Shown here: in pieces, positions 35,527 to 43,564 of the stretch
Layout of the letters: the number at the start of each line of letters is the position of its first letter
How positions within the stretch are numbered: position 1 is the first letter of the stretch
Source: Nitrospirae bacterium MYbinv3
GTDB lineage: Bacteria; Nitrospirota; Thermodesulfovibrionia; Thermodesulfovibrionales; Magnetobacteriaceae
NCBI GenBank assembly: GCA_002753395.1
Contig: PEAB01000002.1
Location: 1 to 64,000 of the forward strand
Direction: 5' to 3'
Length of the DNA stretch: 64,000 nucleotides
Program-made: the position numbers and the translations under genes
Notes under the pieces: generated by a model
Databases searched by the model: none
The model's input: the letters and a program-made list of their open reading frames with translations, nothing else
Told to the model about the DNA's origin: nothing

Positions 35527-36509
35527 CCTCCAAACCTGTAATAAAGACTATCATTCCGCAGATGGGAAACACCTATAGCTCATTTCCGTCAGTGGTCGAG
35601 TACAATAATTATTTGTATTTTTACTATCGCCAGGGAGTTAAGGACAGCTATCAGTGTCATGGGCTTAACGGCAAGGTGCGATGCCTTAGGATCGAAAAGG
35701 CATGTCTCTTAGGACGTTTTAGGGACGACGATGACAGCCGCCCTCAACTGGAGATGGGTGAGGATTTTTGTGTCTTTGATGGTGAAAACGAGCTTGATGC
35801 CATCGTATGTCGCTTAGAGAGCGAACTCTTCACCCTTTGTAGCAGGGTATACGTAAGAGATACGTTTGCCGCAACCTACATATCGTTTTCGAGACTGCCG
35901 ATGTTTGATAGCAGGCATGAGGTCGTCGTAAAGGGCGTTGATTGGGTAGTGTTTTACGGAAAACCGTTTAGGTGGGTCTCAGGGTATGTGTTTTCAGCCT
36001 ATGGGGTGTTAAAGGGAGGGACTGATAGTATACCGTTAGTCCTTTATACGGAGGATTTCACATCTTGGAGCGTGATGTCTTATGTAAAGAGTATCCATAA
36101 AAACGTGATACTTAACGAAAACTCTATTGTTTATGACGGTTCTAGATACATCATGTTTATCAGGCAGGACTCAGCTCCTTATGGCATATGGTACTGTGTC
36201 TCAGGAGACCTTCAGGGTTGGAGTGAGCCAGTTAAGTTGATTAGTTCGGCTGTTGCCCCAATGGCGATCGTCAAGGACGGCAGGTGCCTTTTATCGTTTC
36301 GTTACCTGTACAATAATGACCACAGCGCTATTTCTATCATATCGCCTTTTGAAGAGGTCAAGATGGACAATATAGAGACCTATGAAGGTAGTCCCTTTGA
36401 CGGTGGTTATACAGATTTGACGTTTATAGACGATTGTCTTTTTGTCTTGTATTACGTGGGCAACGTCAATGGCGAACCCTACATACGATTGGCAAAGGTT
36501 TCAATATAG
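35523..36509 (+). CDS. Beta-propeller-like protein, possibly glycosidase/sialidase-fold
   Basis: This is a 328-residue protein that I do not recognise as a named family. It is rich in short beta-strand blocks with aromatic repeats (YNNYLYFYYRQGV, SIVYDGSRYIMFIRQD, GIWYCVSGDLQGWSEPVKL, LSFRYLYNNDH, DCLFVLYYVGN), the look of a five-bladed propeller as in sialidases or GH43/32 glycosidases. No signal peptide or clear catalytic motif is seen. It starts with TTG overlapping the NeuB-family stop and is followed by exosortase. Its position suggests a role in sialic-like sugar transfer or hydrolysis, but this is inference. Confidence 0.5.
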   Translation: MTSKPVIKTIIPQMGNTYSSFPSVVEYNNYLYFYYRQGVKDSYQCHGLNGKVRCLRIEKACLLGRFRDDDDSRPQLEMGEDFCVFDGENELDAIVCRLESELFTLCSRVYVRDTFAATYISFSRLPMFDSRHEVVVKGVDWVVFYGKPFRWVSGYVFSAYGVLKGGTDSIPLVLYTEDFTSWSVMSYVKSIHKNVILNENSIVYDGSRYIMFIRQDSAPYGIWYCVSGDLQGWSEPVKLISSAVAPMAIVKDGRCLLSFRYLYNNDHSAISIISPFEEVKMDNIETYEGSPFDGGYTDLTFIDDCLFVLYYVGNVNGEPYIRLAKVSI

Positions 36510-37018
36510 CAAACGAGCGTACAAGGGCGATTTATCTTATAGTAGAGTATCTATCGTTGTCGGGACTGATTTGTGTCTTACTGCTTTTCAAGCCGATAGT
36601 AGACCTTATAGATATAAATGGTCTGTATACAAACTTTGTGGTGTTTTTAAGTGCCAAGACAATAGGCGGTCTACTTAGAATCCCCTGTTCGTATGACGGC
36701 TCTATTATAGGCTTGCCAGCCATAAGTCTTGATGTTCGATTTGGCTGTAACGGTCTGGAGGCTGTTATAATGTTCGCTATTGCCGTGATAGTGTTTCCAG
36801 CGCCGTGGAGGATTAAATTAAAGGGTATTTTGGCTGGCTTTGTGATTATTCAGTTCTTAAACATTTTAAGGATAGCGGTGCTTGCCTATGTCGGGGTTTA
36901 TCACAAAGGGGTTTTTGACGTTATCCATATGTATTTTGCACAGGTGATTATGATAGCGGTAGTGTTAGGTATCCTTATGGTATACCTGAACTATGTAAGA
37001 GGGCACAATCCTTCGTAA
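36434..37018 (+). CDS. Exosortase H-like (XrtH) cysteine protease, inner membrane
   Basis: Exosortases cleave C-terminal sorting signals of secreted proteins at the membrane. The triad positions fit: Cys105 in RFGCNGLEA, Arg146 in FLNILRIAV and His165 in FDVIHMYF (residues counted from TTG 36434). Motifs around FPAPWR and at least five membrane helices match XrtH. The true start is uncertain. TTG 36434 lies well inside the previous gene. The first hydrophobic segment begins near 36530, and an ATA at 36506 has AAAGG upstream and overlaps the previous stop as ATAG, but ATA is a rare start. No matching IPTL/PEP-type target is in the window. Confidence 0.8.
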   Translation: MSFCLVLRGQRQWRTLHTIGKGFNIANERTRAIYLIVEYLSLSGLICVLLLFKPIVDLIDINGLYTNFVVFLSAKTIGGLLRIPCSYDGSIIGLPAISLDVRFGCNGLEAVIMFAIAVIVFPAPWRIKLKGILAGFVIIQFLNILRIAVLAYVGVYHKGVFDVIHMYFAQVIMIAVVLGILMVYLNYVRGHNPS

Positions 37019-37049
37019 AATAGCCTTACCACATACGCTGCTGACGGTA

Positions 37050-37613
37050 TTGCGTTTTATGACGTTTTATGCCGTATCGCTTACAATATGGTTTGGTGTT
37101 CAGGATTATTACGGTGTATTTATTGTTGAGATAGCGGCTCCCCTGATAGCCACGGTGAAAGGGATAAAGAGCGAGCTGATTATACACAGGGGCAATGACG
37201 TAATAGCCTCGTTTATATATCAGGGGGGTGGTGCTACACATCAGGTGATAGATGTACTCGTAAAGACATCGTTTTATTCATTTAACGCCCCTTTGACGTT
37301 TGCTGTATTGTCGGTGTTTTACCCGTTTCTAAAGTTGAATCCTGCCTTTAAGAGAGAGTTTCCTTCTAATTATGGGACATATCTTTTCTACCTTCAAGTT
37401 CTTGGGTCGCTATTTATCTTTCACGTCGTGATAGTGTTTTTCATGTTAGGAAAGGATCTGTCTGTTATGTTGGCAGGGATGGAGATAGCAACGGCGAGGT
37501 TTAAAGTTGAGTTATGGCTTTTTGCAGGGCAGTTTGTAGAGTATATTGGAAAGAGGGTAGAGCCTTTGCTTGTGGGGTTTTACATCTTTATCAGGTTTTT
37601 TAGTTTTAGATAA
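37050..37613 (+). CDS. Exosortase-associated integral membrane protein
   Basis: This is a 187-residue membrane protein with about four hydrophobic segments (MTFYAVSLTIWFGV, FNAPLTFAVLSVFYPFL, FYLQVLGSLFIFHVVIVFF, PLLVGFYIFIRFFSF). No catalytic motif is visible. It lies directly after the exosortase, where the XrtH-associated membrane protein family occurs, so it is probably the partner that holds or presents substrate. TTG 37050 or ATG 37059 could start it; the open frame extends upstream to 36999, so a rarer start is possible. A factor-independent terminator follows at about 37620. Confidence 0.6.
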   Translation: MRFMTFYAVSLTIWFGVQDYYGVFIVEIAAPLIATVKGIKSELIIHRGNDVIASFIYQGGGATHQVIDVLVKTSFYSFNAPLTFAVLSVFYPFLKLNPAFKREFPSNYGTYLFYLQVLGSLFIFHVVIVFFMLGKDLSVMLAGMEIATARFKVELWLFAGQFVEYIGKRVEPLLVGFYIFIRFFSFR

Positions 37614-37619
37614 AGGGAA

Positions 37620-37652
37620 GGGAGAGGATTATGTCCTCCCCCCAATTTTTTT
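37620..37652 (+). terminator. Factor-independent terminator after the exosortase operon
   Basis: A GC-rich stem, GGGAGAGGA paired with TCCTCCCCC around a TTATG loop, is followed by a run of seven T residues at 37646-37652. It lies 7 nt after the stop codon of the exosortase-associated gene. It may also slow the opposite strand at the cytochrome gene end. Confidence 0.7.
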
Positions 37653-37685
37653 GTTGAAAGGGAAGCAACTCATATCGAGTCTTTA

Positions 37686-38039
37686 TTACTTCTTATGGCA
37701 TCTAGAACAGTTTTCTTTTGCGCTTGCATTAAAAATAGGCTGATCTTTGCCACCAGCATTAAAAGTGGCTTTTCCGTTATGACAGGCGCCGCAAAATTTA
37801 CCTTCTGTAAGGTCTTTCATCGTTATCTTAACGGTTCCTTTTTTCATCTGTGGAAATAGGTCCGCCTTATGACAATCAGGGCATTTCTTACCGGCATCAG
37901 CATGTTTTTTGCCGTCAAATAATACCTTTCCATCCTTGCCACCTTCATACTCAATCGTCTTTCCAGGCATGACAGCCATCGCAACACCAGTAAATGCAAA
38001 AGCCATAACAACAGCTATTACAGCAATTTTAAATCTCAA
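37686..38039 (-). CDS. Periplasmic triheme cytochrome c (c7/c3 family)
   Basis: This is a small cytochrome with a signal peptide (FKIAVIAVVMAFAFTGVAMA). Three CxxCH heme c sites, CPDCH, CGACH and CSRCH, sit at about residues 56, 86 and 114 of the longest frame. Three hemes, lack of other domains and about 95 mature residues fit the c7 type used to shuttle electrons in the periplasm of metal-, nitrate- or sulfur-respiring bacteria. A GGAGGTG ribosome site overlaps a GTG at 38048, so the more natural start is TTG 38039. It lies downstream of the exosortase operon on the opposite strand. Confidence 0.88.
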   Translation of the reverse strand: MRFKIAVIAVVMAFAFTGVAMAVMPGKTIEYEGGKDGKVLFDGKKHADAGKKCPDCHKADLFPQMKKGTVKITMKDLTEGKFCGACHNGKATFNAGGKDQPIFNASAKENCSRCHKK

Positions 38040-38048
38040 TCTGTACAC

Positions 38049-38595
38049 CTCCTCTCATAGTATCCATATATGTTCAAAATGAACTATATAGAATAAAACT
38101 ATAACTCAAGCCGTGTCAAGGGGGCGAATTTTGAATTGTTAGGGATTGATTCTGATAATGGTTCTTATTTATTAATGCTCACCTGTTAAGATACTGTAAA
38201 GAAGAAGGGATCATATTTACAAGGACAAGGAGTTACCGCAAGAATGATAACTGTTACGTAGAACAGAAGAACTACTCAGTGGTACGTTGAATGGTTGGTT
38301 ATATGACACAATCGAGGAGCTTACAGTGGGGTGCATAAGAACCACCATGACCTTACGGACACAACAAGCAATGAAAATCCTTGATAAAGAACTTGAGGTT
38401 CGTACCGATAAACTGGAATTCGCAGTTAAAGAAAAAGCCAAAAAAGACACGGAGTTAAAAGAGGCCTTAAGACACGCTGGATTGCTGTAACCGCGCCCGC
38501 CTTTGTTTCTATAATCCAACGCGTAATTAAACATTACGCTTACATTCTCACAAAAGCTATCAACGACTTCCCTTGTCGTCGTTTAGATTATCTTG
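38049..38595. other. Gap between cytochrome and nuoJ: leader, transposase relic, family C end
   Basis: Bases 38049-38131 are the leader of the cytochrome gene. Bases 38132-38330 hold a dead transposase (separate entry). A family C end GGGGTGCATAAGAACC lies at 38328-38343. An open frame, 38350-38490 on the plus strand, encodes a charged helical peptide (DKELEVRTDKLEFAV) of no recognised family. nuoK, nuoL, nuoM and nuoN, expected next after nuoJ, are not found. Confidence 0.5.
38132..38330 (+). pseudogene. Relic of a DDE (rve-type) transposase/integrase
   Basis: In one frame bases near 38139 encode LLGIDSDNGSYLL, the second catalytic Asp region (usually GIDSDNGSEF). After a frameshift, bases 38189-38275 encode YCKEEGIIFTRTRSYRKND and then NCYVEQKNYSVVR, whose Glu lies in the VEQKN block of DDE integrases. 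A TGA follows, then MVGY. Together these match the C-terminal half of an integrase-core transposase, broken by at least one frameshift and one stop. The N-terminal half and inverted repeats are gone. Confidence 0.7.
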
Positions 38596-39108
38596 TCAAT
38601 CTTTAAGTTTCTTTCTAGCCAACACGATAGCGCCTATTATTGCGACCAACAGGATCACTGAGGCAATCTCAAAGGGAAGCATGTACTGTGTAAACAGGAC
38701 ATACCCAATAGCCGAGGTATGTGTCATCGTTTTAATCTTGTCGATACTCCAGGCGCCACCCTCTCCAAGCCTAAGGTAGAACGTTGACACTACAAACACA
38801 AGCATAATACCTGCCGCAACAATAAGACCCATTGGCCAATCTCTGATGTATACACGTTTATTTGGGCCTTCTCTGAGATTTAACAGCATTACAACGAACA
38901 AGAATAATACCATTATTGCACCGGCATATATGATTATCTGTATCGCCGCCAAAAACTCTGCATTTAAGAATAGATACAGACCAGCCACGTGGAAAAACAA
39001 CAACAGCATTAACAGAACGGCGTGCATAACGTTCTTCCTTGTTACGATCAATGCAGAGGCTATTACACACATGGAGGCAAAGTATATAAAAAAGCCCTGC
39101 TGGATCAT
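38596..39108 (-). CDS. nuoJ: NADH-quinone oxidoreductase subunit J
   Basis: NuoJ is a membrane subunit of complex I that takes part in proton translocation. The 170-residue protein has five membrane segments, with the family pattern HAVLLMLLLFFHVAGLYLFLNAEF, then IIIYAGAIMVLFLFVVMLL, and the C-terminal EIASVILLVAIIGAIVLARKK. It is complete. It follows nuoI by 51 nt, at the end of the operon present here; nuoK normally comes next but is missing. Confidence 0.93.
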   Translation of the reverse strand: MIQQGFFIYFASMCVIASALIVTRKNVMHAVLLMLLLFFHVAGLYLFLNAEFLAAIQIIIYAGAIMVLFLFVVMLLNLREGPNKRVYIRDWPMGLIVAAGIMLVFVVSTFYLRLGEGGAWSIDKIKTMTHTSAIGYVLFTQYMLPFEIASVILLVAIIGAIVLARKKLKD

Positions 39109-39159
39109 CCCTTCTCCGCCTGCTTACTACTGCCAATTCCCCAACACTGACAACGTGTG

Positions 39160-39846
39160 TTATTCATTGGAAACCTCGCCGGCGGTACCGGTTGCGGTTA
39201 TAGGGACTGGCGAAAGCGGTTCTGAGGTAATCGCTGCCTTAGGTTTAAAGATGGCCTGCTCATGTGGCGTGCAAAAGTCCTCTAGCTTGGGGCGCCAGAA
39301 GTGTTCAAGATAATACCTACCCTTTGGGCCTTCCATATATTTATCCCAGTTATCGAGCAGGGTATCTTTTGTCATAAAAAACGCTTCCCTGGAGTAGTCT
39401 GAGTACTCATAGTGCTCTGTCAGCACCACTGCTCCAAATGGACACGCCTCAACGCAGAAGGAACAGTACAGACACCTCAATAACTCTATTTCGTACCTGT
39501 CAACTACTTTTTCGTGGTTATCCCCTTCAGACGTAAAGATGTTGATGCACCTTGATGGGCATATTGCTGCGCACAGACCGCATCCAACACACTTGGCCTT
39601 ACCGGTTGCTGGGTCTCTTACAAGGGCGTGCAGTCCTCGAAACCCCTGTTTTGCCTGCCGCTTCTCTTTGGGGTACTGCTGTGTTACGGGCTTTTTAAAT
39701 GCCGTCGTTAAGGTCAGCTTCATACCCTGAAGTATCTCAAGGAAAAACACCCTTCTCAAGAGACTGGCAAAAAAACCGATCTCCTTTCTACTAACGACCT
39801 TTACACCAGTGTCATTAGACACTATTATTTCCTCTGTTGCATCCAT
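39160..39846 (-). CDS. nuoI: NADH-quinone oxidoreductase subunit I
   Basis: NuoI carries the two [4Fe-4S] clusters (N6a, N6b) that pass electrons to NuoB. Two ferredoxin motifs are intact: CVGCGLCAAICP and CLYCSFCVEACP. The 228-residue protein has an N-terminal extension of about 25 residues and a C-terminal tail of ~35 residues with Pro/Ala compared with E. coli NuoI (180 aa). It lies 43 nt after nuoH. Confidence 0.94.
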   Translation of the reverse strand: MDATEEIIVSNDTGVKVVSRKEIGFFASLLRRVFFLEILQGMKLTLTTAFKKPVTQQYPKEKRQAKQGFRGLHALVRDPATGKAKCVGCGLCAAICPSRCINIFTSEGDNHEKVVDRYEIELLRCLYCSFCVEACPFGAVVLTEHYEYSDYSREAFFMTKDTLLDNWDKYMEGPKGRYYLEHFWRPKLEDFCTPHEQAIFKPKAAITSEPLSPVPITATGTAGEVSNE

Positions 39847-39889
39847 TTATACTCCCAATGCCCAAAGACTCATTATACCAACATATCTT

Positions 39890-40933
39890 TTACACATGAC
39901 TATTTGTAAACCAAAGTTTCATTAACGCTGTTATCACAACATTGACTAATGACAGAGGGATTAACACCTTCCACCCTATCGACATTAACTGATCGTACCG
40001 GTATCTAGGCAGGGTAGCCCTTATCCAGTAGTAAAAGAATATACATGCATACAGCTTAAGGACAAACCACACGATCCCCGGCACCGCTGCAAGAAATGGC
40101 AGCAACTTAAGGATGAAAGGAGGCAGCGTCCACCCGCCTAGGTAACACAGAACGGCTACAGAGGACATTACTATCATCCCCGTGTACTCGGCCATGAAGA
40201 ACAGTGCAAAGCGCATCCCGCTGTATTCCGTGAAAAAACCGGCAACAAGCTCGGTCTCTGCCTCTGGCAGGTCAAAAGGCGTCCTGTTAGTCTCTGCGAT
40301 GGCAGAGACAACGAATGTAAAAAATCCTATAAACTGAGGTATTATATAGAGCCCTCCAGGGTATCTCTGTTGTGCGTGTACTATGTCGGTCAGGTTTAGC
40401 GAACCGGCCATTAACATCACCCCAACGAGGCTCAGACCAAGGGATACCTCATAACTTATCACCTGCGCTGAGCACCTCAGGCTGCCAAGAAACGAATACT
40501 TAGAATTGGATGCCCATCCCGCTAGGATTATACCGTACACCCCAAGGGAGGACATCGCAAATATGAAGAGTAAACCAATGTTAATGTTGCTTATTATAAA
40601 GCCATCGTAAAACGGTATCACAGCCAGTGTTGTCAGTGCCGCCATCAGGCCAAACACAGGGGCCATGAAAAATATCGGCTTGTCCGCATTAGCGGGGATT
40701 ATGTCTTCCTTAAAAAACGACTTTATACCATCCGCTATCGGCTGGAGTATCCCATAGGGGCCTACTATCATCGGGCCAAGGCGCATCTGCATCCTGGCTA
40801 TGACCTTCCTCTCAAAGTACGTGGCATAGGCCACATGCCCCATCACGGCTGCAAGGACTATGGCTATCTTAAAGATGATAACTCCTATATCCCATAAAAG
40901 CCCTTTTAACTCGATTGCCGATCCTATGTTCAT
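39890..40933 (-). CDS. nuoH: NADH-quinone oxidoreductase subunit H
   Basis: NuoH forms the quinone-binding site region and a proton half-channel at the joint of membrane and peripheral arms. The 347-residue protein has eight membrane helices, the ERKVIARMQMRLGP motif, and AETNRTPFDLPEAETELVAGF, which is invariant. It starts at ATG 40933 (MNIGSAIEL), 17 nt after the nuoG stop. The longer frame upstream would overlap nuoG and is unlikely. Confidence 0.95.
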   Translation of the reverse strand: MNIGSAIELKGLLWDIGVIIFKIAIVLAAVMGHVAYATYFERKVIARMQMRLGPMIVGPYGILQPIADGIKSFFKEDIIPANADKPIFFMAPVFGLMAALTTLAVIPFYDGFIISNINIGLLFIFAMSSLGVYGIILAGWASNSKYSFLGSLRCSAQVISYEVSLGLSLVGVMLMAGSLNLTDIVHAQQRYPGGLYIIPQFIGFFTFVVSAIAETNRTPFDLPEAETELVAGFFTEYSGMRFALFFMAEYTGMIVMSSVAVLCYLGGWTLPPFILKLLPFLAAVPGIVWFVLKLYACIFFYYWIRATLPRYRYDQLMSIGWKVLIPLSLVNVVITALMKLWFTNSHV

Positions 40934-40950
40934 GGCTTCAACATATCCCC

Positions 40951-43551
40951 TTAAATCTTCTCGATCCTTACAGCGGTTGCCTCTAAAGACAGGCAATTCA
41001 GTACCGGATCTATTTGGTAGCTTAACATACCCAGACAGCCTGACTTTTCAAACGAATTAGACATCAAGACGATGCACTCAGGCACTTCCTTGCTGATCCT
41101 AGCGACCACCTCTACCTGTCCCTCGGTTGTGTAGACCATGACCCTATCACCGTCATTGAGGGAGCGTTGTTGAGCCTGTTTATGGTTTATAAGCAAGTAA
41201 GGCTCTGGATATATGCTCAGTATACCCTTAGACTTGGTTGTTATCGTTCCGCTATGGTATAGAGGTCTCTGTGGGATGAGATGCTGGTTAGGATACTCAC
41301 CCTGGCAGTATTCTGCTATTGGCAGGTTATCAAGCCCCTCTACGTCGAAGTTCCCTTCGCTTTCTCTGAGGGGTTTGCCGTTGTATGGCCAGATCGTCTG
41401 ACCTGAGTTCATGCCCTCATAGGTTAAACCTGAATGCAGCGGCGATTTTTGCGTTATCTCGCTCCAAAGGTCTCGCACACTCATGTAGCTTTCCTTCATC
41501 CCTAGCTCCTTGGCTATATTGGCTATGATCCTCCAGTCGTCCTTGCCAACTGCAAGCGTTTTCGCCTTTCTCAACCGTTGTATCCTTCTTTCGAGGTTCG
41601 TAAAGGAGCCATCCTTTTCAGACCATGCCGCTGCCGGTAGTACTACATCGGCTAGCTTTGCCGTCTCTGTCACAAATATATCCTGAACCACCACAAACTC
41701 TATGTTTCTCAACGCATCTTCTGTTTTATTCCTATCGGGGAAGTTAATTACTGGATTTTCACCCATCACGTAGAGTGCCTTAAACTCACCGCTAAACCCC
41801 TTTTCTATGATCTCAAAGGCATTGTTGCCCTTTTCCTCTGGGGTGGAGCCACCAGCCGTGTCTTTTATCTTATGAGCAATAACCTCTAACTCAACCGGCC
41901 TTCCTCCGGGCAGCAAGTCTGGTACGCAACCCATATCTATGAGGCCCTGGTAGTTTGGCCTGTCTGACATCAGAAATATCCTGCCATTTAGCAGATACGC
42001 AATAGCCCCAACGAGAAACACCTTCTTTGATACCCTCTCGCCCTGACATATGTCCTGCCCCAAGATGATGACGGGGGTTTTCATCGCACACAGGTCCTTG
42101 GCTGCCCGCTCGATAATGTCATCCGAACCCCCTGCCGCTTTCAATTCCTTAGAAGATGGTATCTTAAGCAGAGCTATCTTACTCTCTATAATGTAGCTCT
42201 CGTTTCTAAGCCCTTTGCGTTTTACAATCTTACTGAGGAGGGCGCTTAGCACCACCTCCTCGGCGTAAATAGAAGGCACTATCTCGTAATCTATAAACAT
42301 TTTCAATCCGCCAGGCATCCCAACAACCACAACCTTGGCCCCGTGCCTCCAGGCCAGCCTCACCTGAACACCCATGACGGGATTGATCGCTGTGGGGTCC
42401 CCGCCAACCACCAACACACCGTTAGACCTCTCAATACCGTGCAAGAGGTTGGCCGTCACGCCAACGCCCAGCATCCGCTCCAGATAGCTCTGTACCGGTG
42501 CATAAAAAAACCTTGCCGCCGAGTCTATATTGTTAGAGCCTAAAATAAAACGTATTAACTTCTGAAGCATGTAGTTGTCTTCATTTGTGCATCTTGCCGA
42601 TGCTATGCCTGCGATGGCCTTACCGCCATGAGCTTTCTTTATATCCTTGAGCTTCTGGGCGACATAGCCTATGGCCTCTTCCCAGGTAACCGGCTCTAAT
42701 TGGCCGTTTTTCTTGATAAGAGGCGAGCTTAGGCGCTCATCGCTGTCTACGTAGTCGTAGCCAAAGCGCCCCCTTACACACAGAAGCCCTCTGTTTAAGC
42801 CGCTTTTTAAGTCGGGTATCGTCCTCATAATGGAACCGCCGCGCATCTGTAATATCATGTTGCAGCCCACGCCGCAAAAACCGCACACGGTTTGTATCTC
42901 ATTTTCAACGTACCAGGGCCTGTAACTGTGCCTATGGGGTCTTGACGTAATGGCGCCCACAGGGCACACCGTAAGACAGTTACCGCAGTACTCACAGTTG
43001 TATCGTCCTCCTGAAAACGGCTCTACAAAGGAGTGACATCCCCTGCCCGTGATCGCTATTGCGTAGGCCCCTTGTACGTCCTCGCACATCCTCACGCACC
43101 TGGAACACAGTATGCACCGCTCCATGTTTCGTACTATAAACGGGTCGTTAAAGTTCTCTGGGTGTTTGCGCTTGCCTTCTAAGAATCTTCCCTCGTGTGC
43201 ACCATACTGCACGACCAGTTCTTGTAGGATGCACTCACCGGCCTTATCGCACACCGCACAGTCCAGGGGGTGATTGATAAGCAGGAATTCGAGCATCGCT
43301 CTTCTGGTCTCTCTTATGACCTCCGTCTCGGTCCTGACCACCATGCCGTCGGTTACATGAACCGTGCACGAGGTCTGAAGGCGTGGAAGGCGCTCTATCT
43401 CTACAAGACACATACGACAACCGCCATACGGCTCTAGTCCCTTGAAGTGGCACAGGGTAGGTATCTTTATCCCTGCACCCTCGGCGGCCTCTAATATTGT
43501 TACAGGCGTCTCTACCGATACCTCTATGTCGTTTATCGTGAGCTTTATCAT
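40951..43551 (-). CDS. nuoG: NADH-quinone oxidoreductase subunit G
   Basis: NuoG is the large iron-sulfur subunit of complex I. The 866-residue protein has an N-terminal [2Fe-2S] domain (CHFKGLEPYGGCRMCLVEI), the His-Cys cluster region (HPLDCAVCDKAGEC), two [4Fe-4S] ferredoxin motifs (CILCSRCVRMC and CEYCGNCLTVCP), and a fourth cluster CGFCGVGCNM as in formate dehydrogenases. A molybdopterin-oxidoreductase-like domain follows, and a C-terminal molybdopterin dinucleotide-binding domain completes it. It is full length. It follows nuoF by 13 nt. Confidence 0.94.
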   Translation of the reverse strand: MIKLTINDIEVSVETPVTILEAAEGAGIKIPTLCHFKGLEPYGGCRMCLVEIERLPRLQTSCTVHVTDGMVVRTETEVIRETRRAMLEFLLINHPLDCAVCDKAGECILQELVVQYGAHEGRFLEGKRKHPENFNDPFIVRNMERCILCSRCVRMCEDVQGAYAIAITGRGCHSFVEPFSGGRYNCEYCGNCLTVCPVGAITSRPHRHSYRPWYVENEIQTVCGFCGVGCNMILQMRGGSIMRTIPDLKSGLNRGLLCVRGRFGYDYVDSDERLSSPLIKKNGQLEPVTWEEAIGYVAQKLKDIKKAHGGKAIAGIASARCTNEDNYMLQKLIRFILGSNNIDSAARFFYAPVQSYLERMLGVGVTANLLHGIERSNGVLVVGGDPTAINPVMGVQVRLAWRHGAKVVVVGMPGGLKMFIDYEIVPSIYAEEVVLSALLSKIVKRKGLRNESYIIESKIALLKIPSSKELKAAGGSDDIIERAAKDLCAMKTPVIILGQDICQGERVSKKVFLVGAIAYLLNGRIFLMSDRPNYQGLIDMGCVPDLLPGGRPVELEVIAHKIKDTAGGSTPEEKGNNAFEIIEKGFSGEFKALYVMGENPVINFPDRNKTEDALRNIEFVVVQDIFVTETAKLADVVLPAAAWSEKDGSFTNLERRIQRLRKAKTLAVGKDDWRIIANIAKELGMKESYMSVRDLWSEITQKSPLHSGLTYEGMNSGQTIWPYNGKPLRESEGNFDVEGLDNLPIAEYCQGEYPNQHLIPQRPLYHSGTITTKSKGILSIYPEPYLLINHKQAQQRSLNDGDRVMVYTTEGQVEVVARISKEVPECIVLMSNSFEKSGCLGMLSYQIDPVLNCLSLEATAVRIEKI

Positions 43552-43564
43552 TATAATCTAACTC

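Noticed and set aside
38350-38490. Small charged frame after the transposase relic
   Set aside because: It is helical and short, matches no known family, and lies next to decayed sequence.
39890-40996. Longer nuoH start
   Set aside because: The extra residues overlap nuoG and do not resemble the NuoH N-terminus; ATG 40933 is better.
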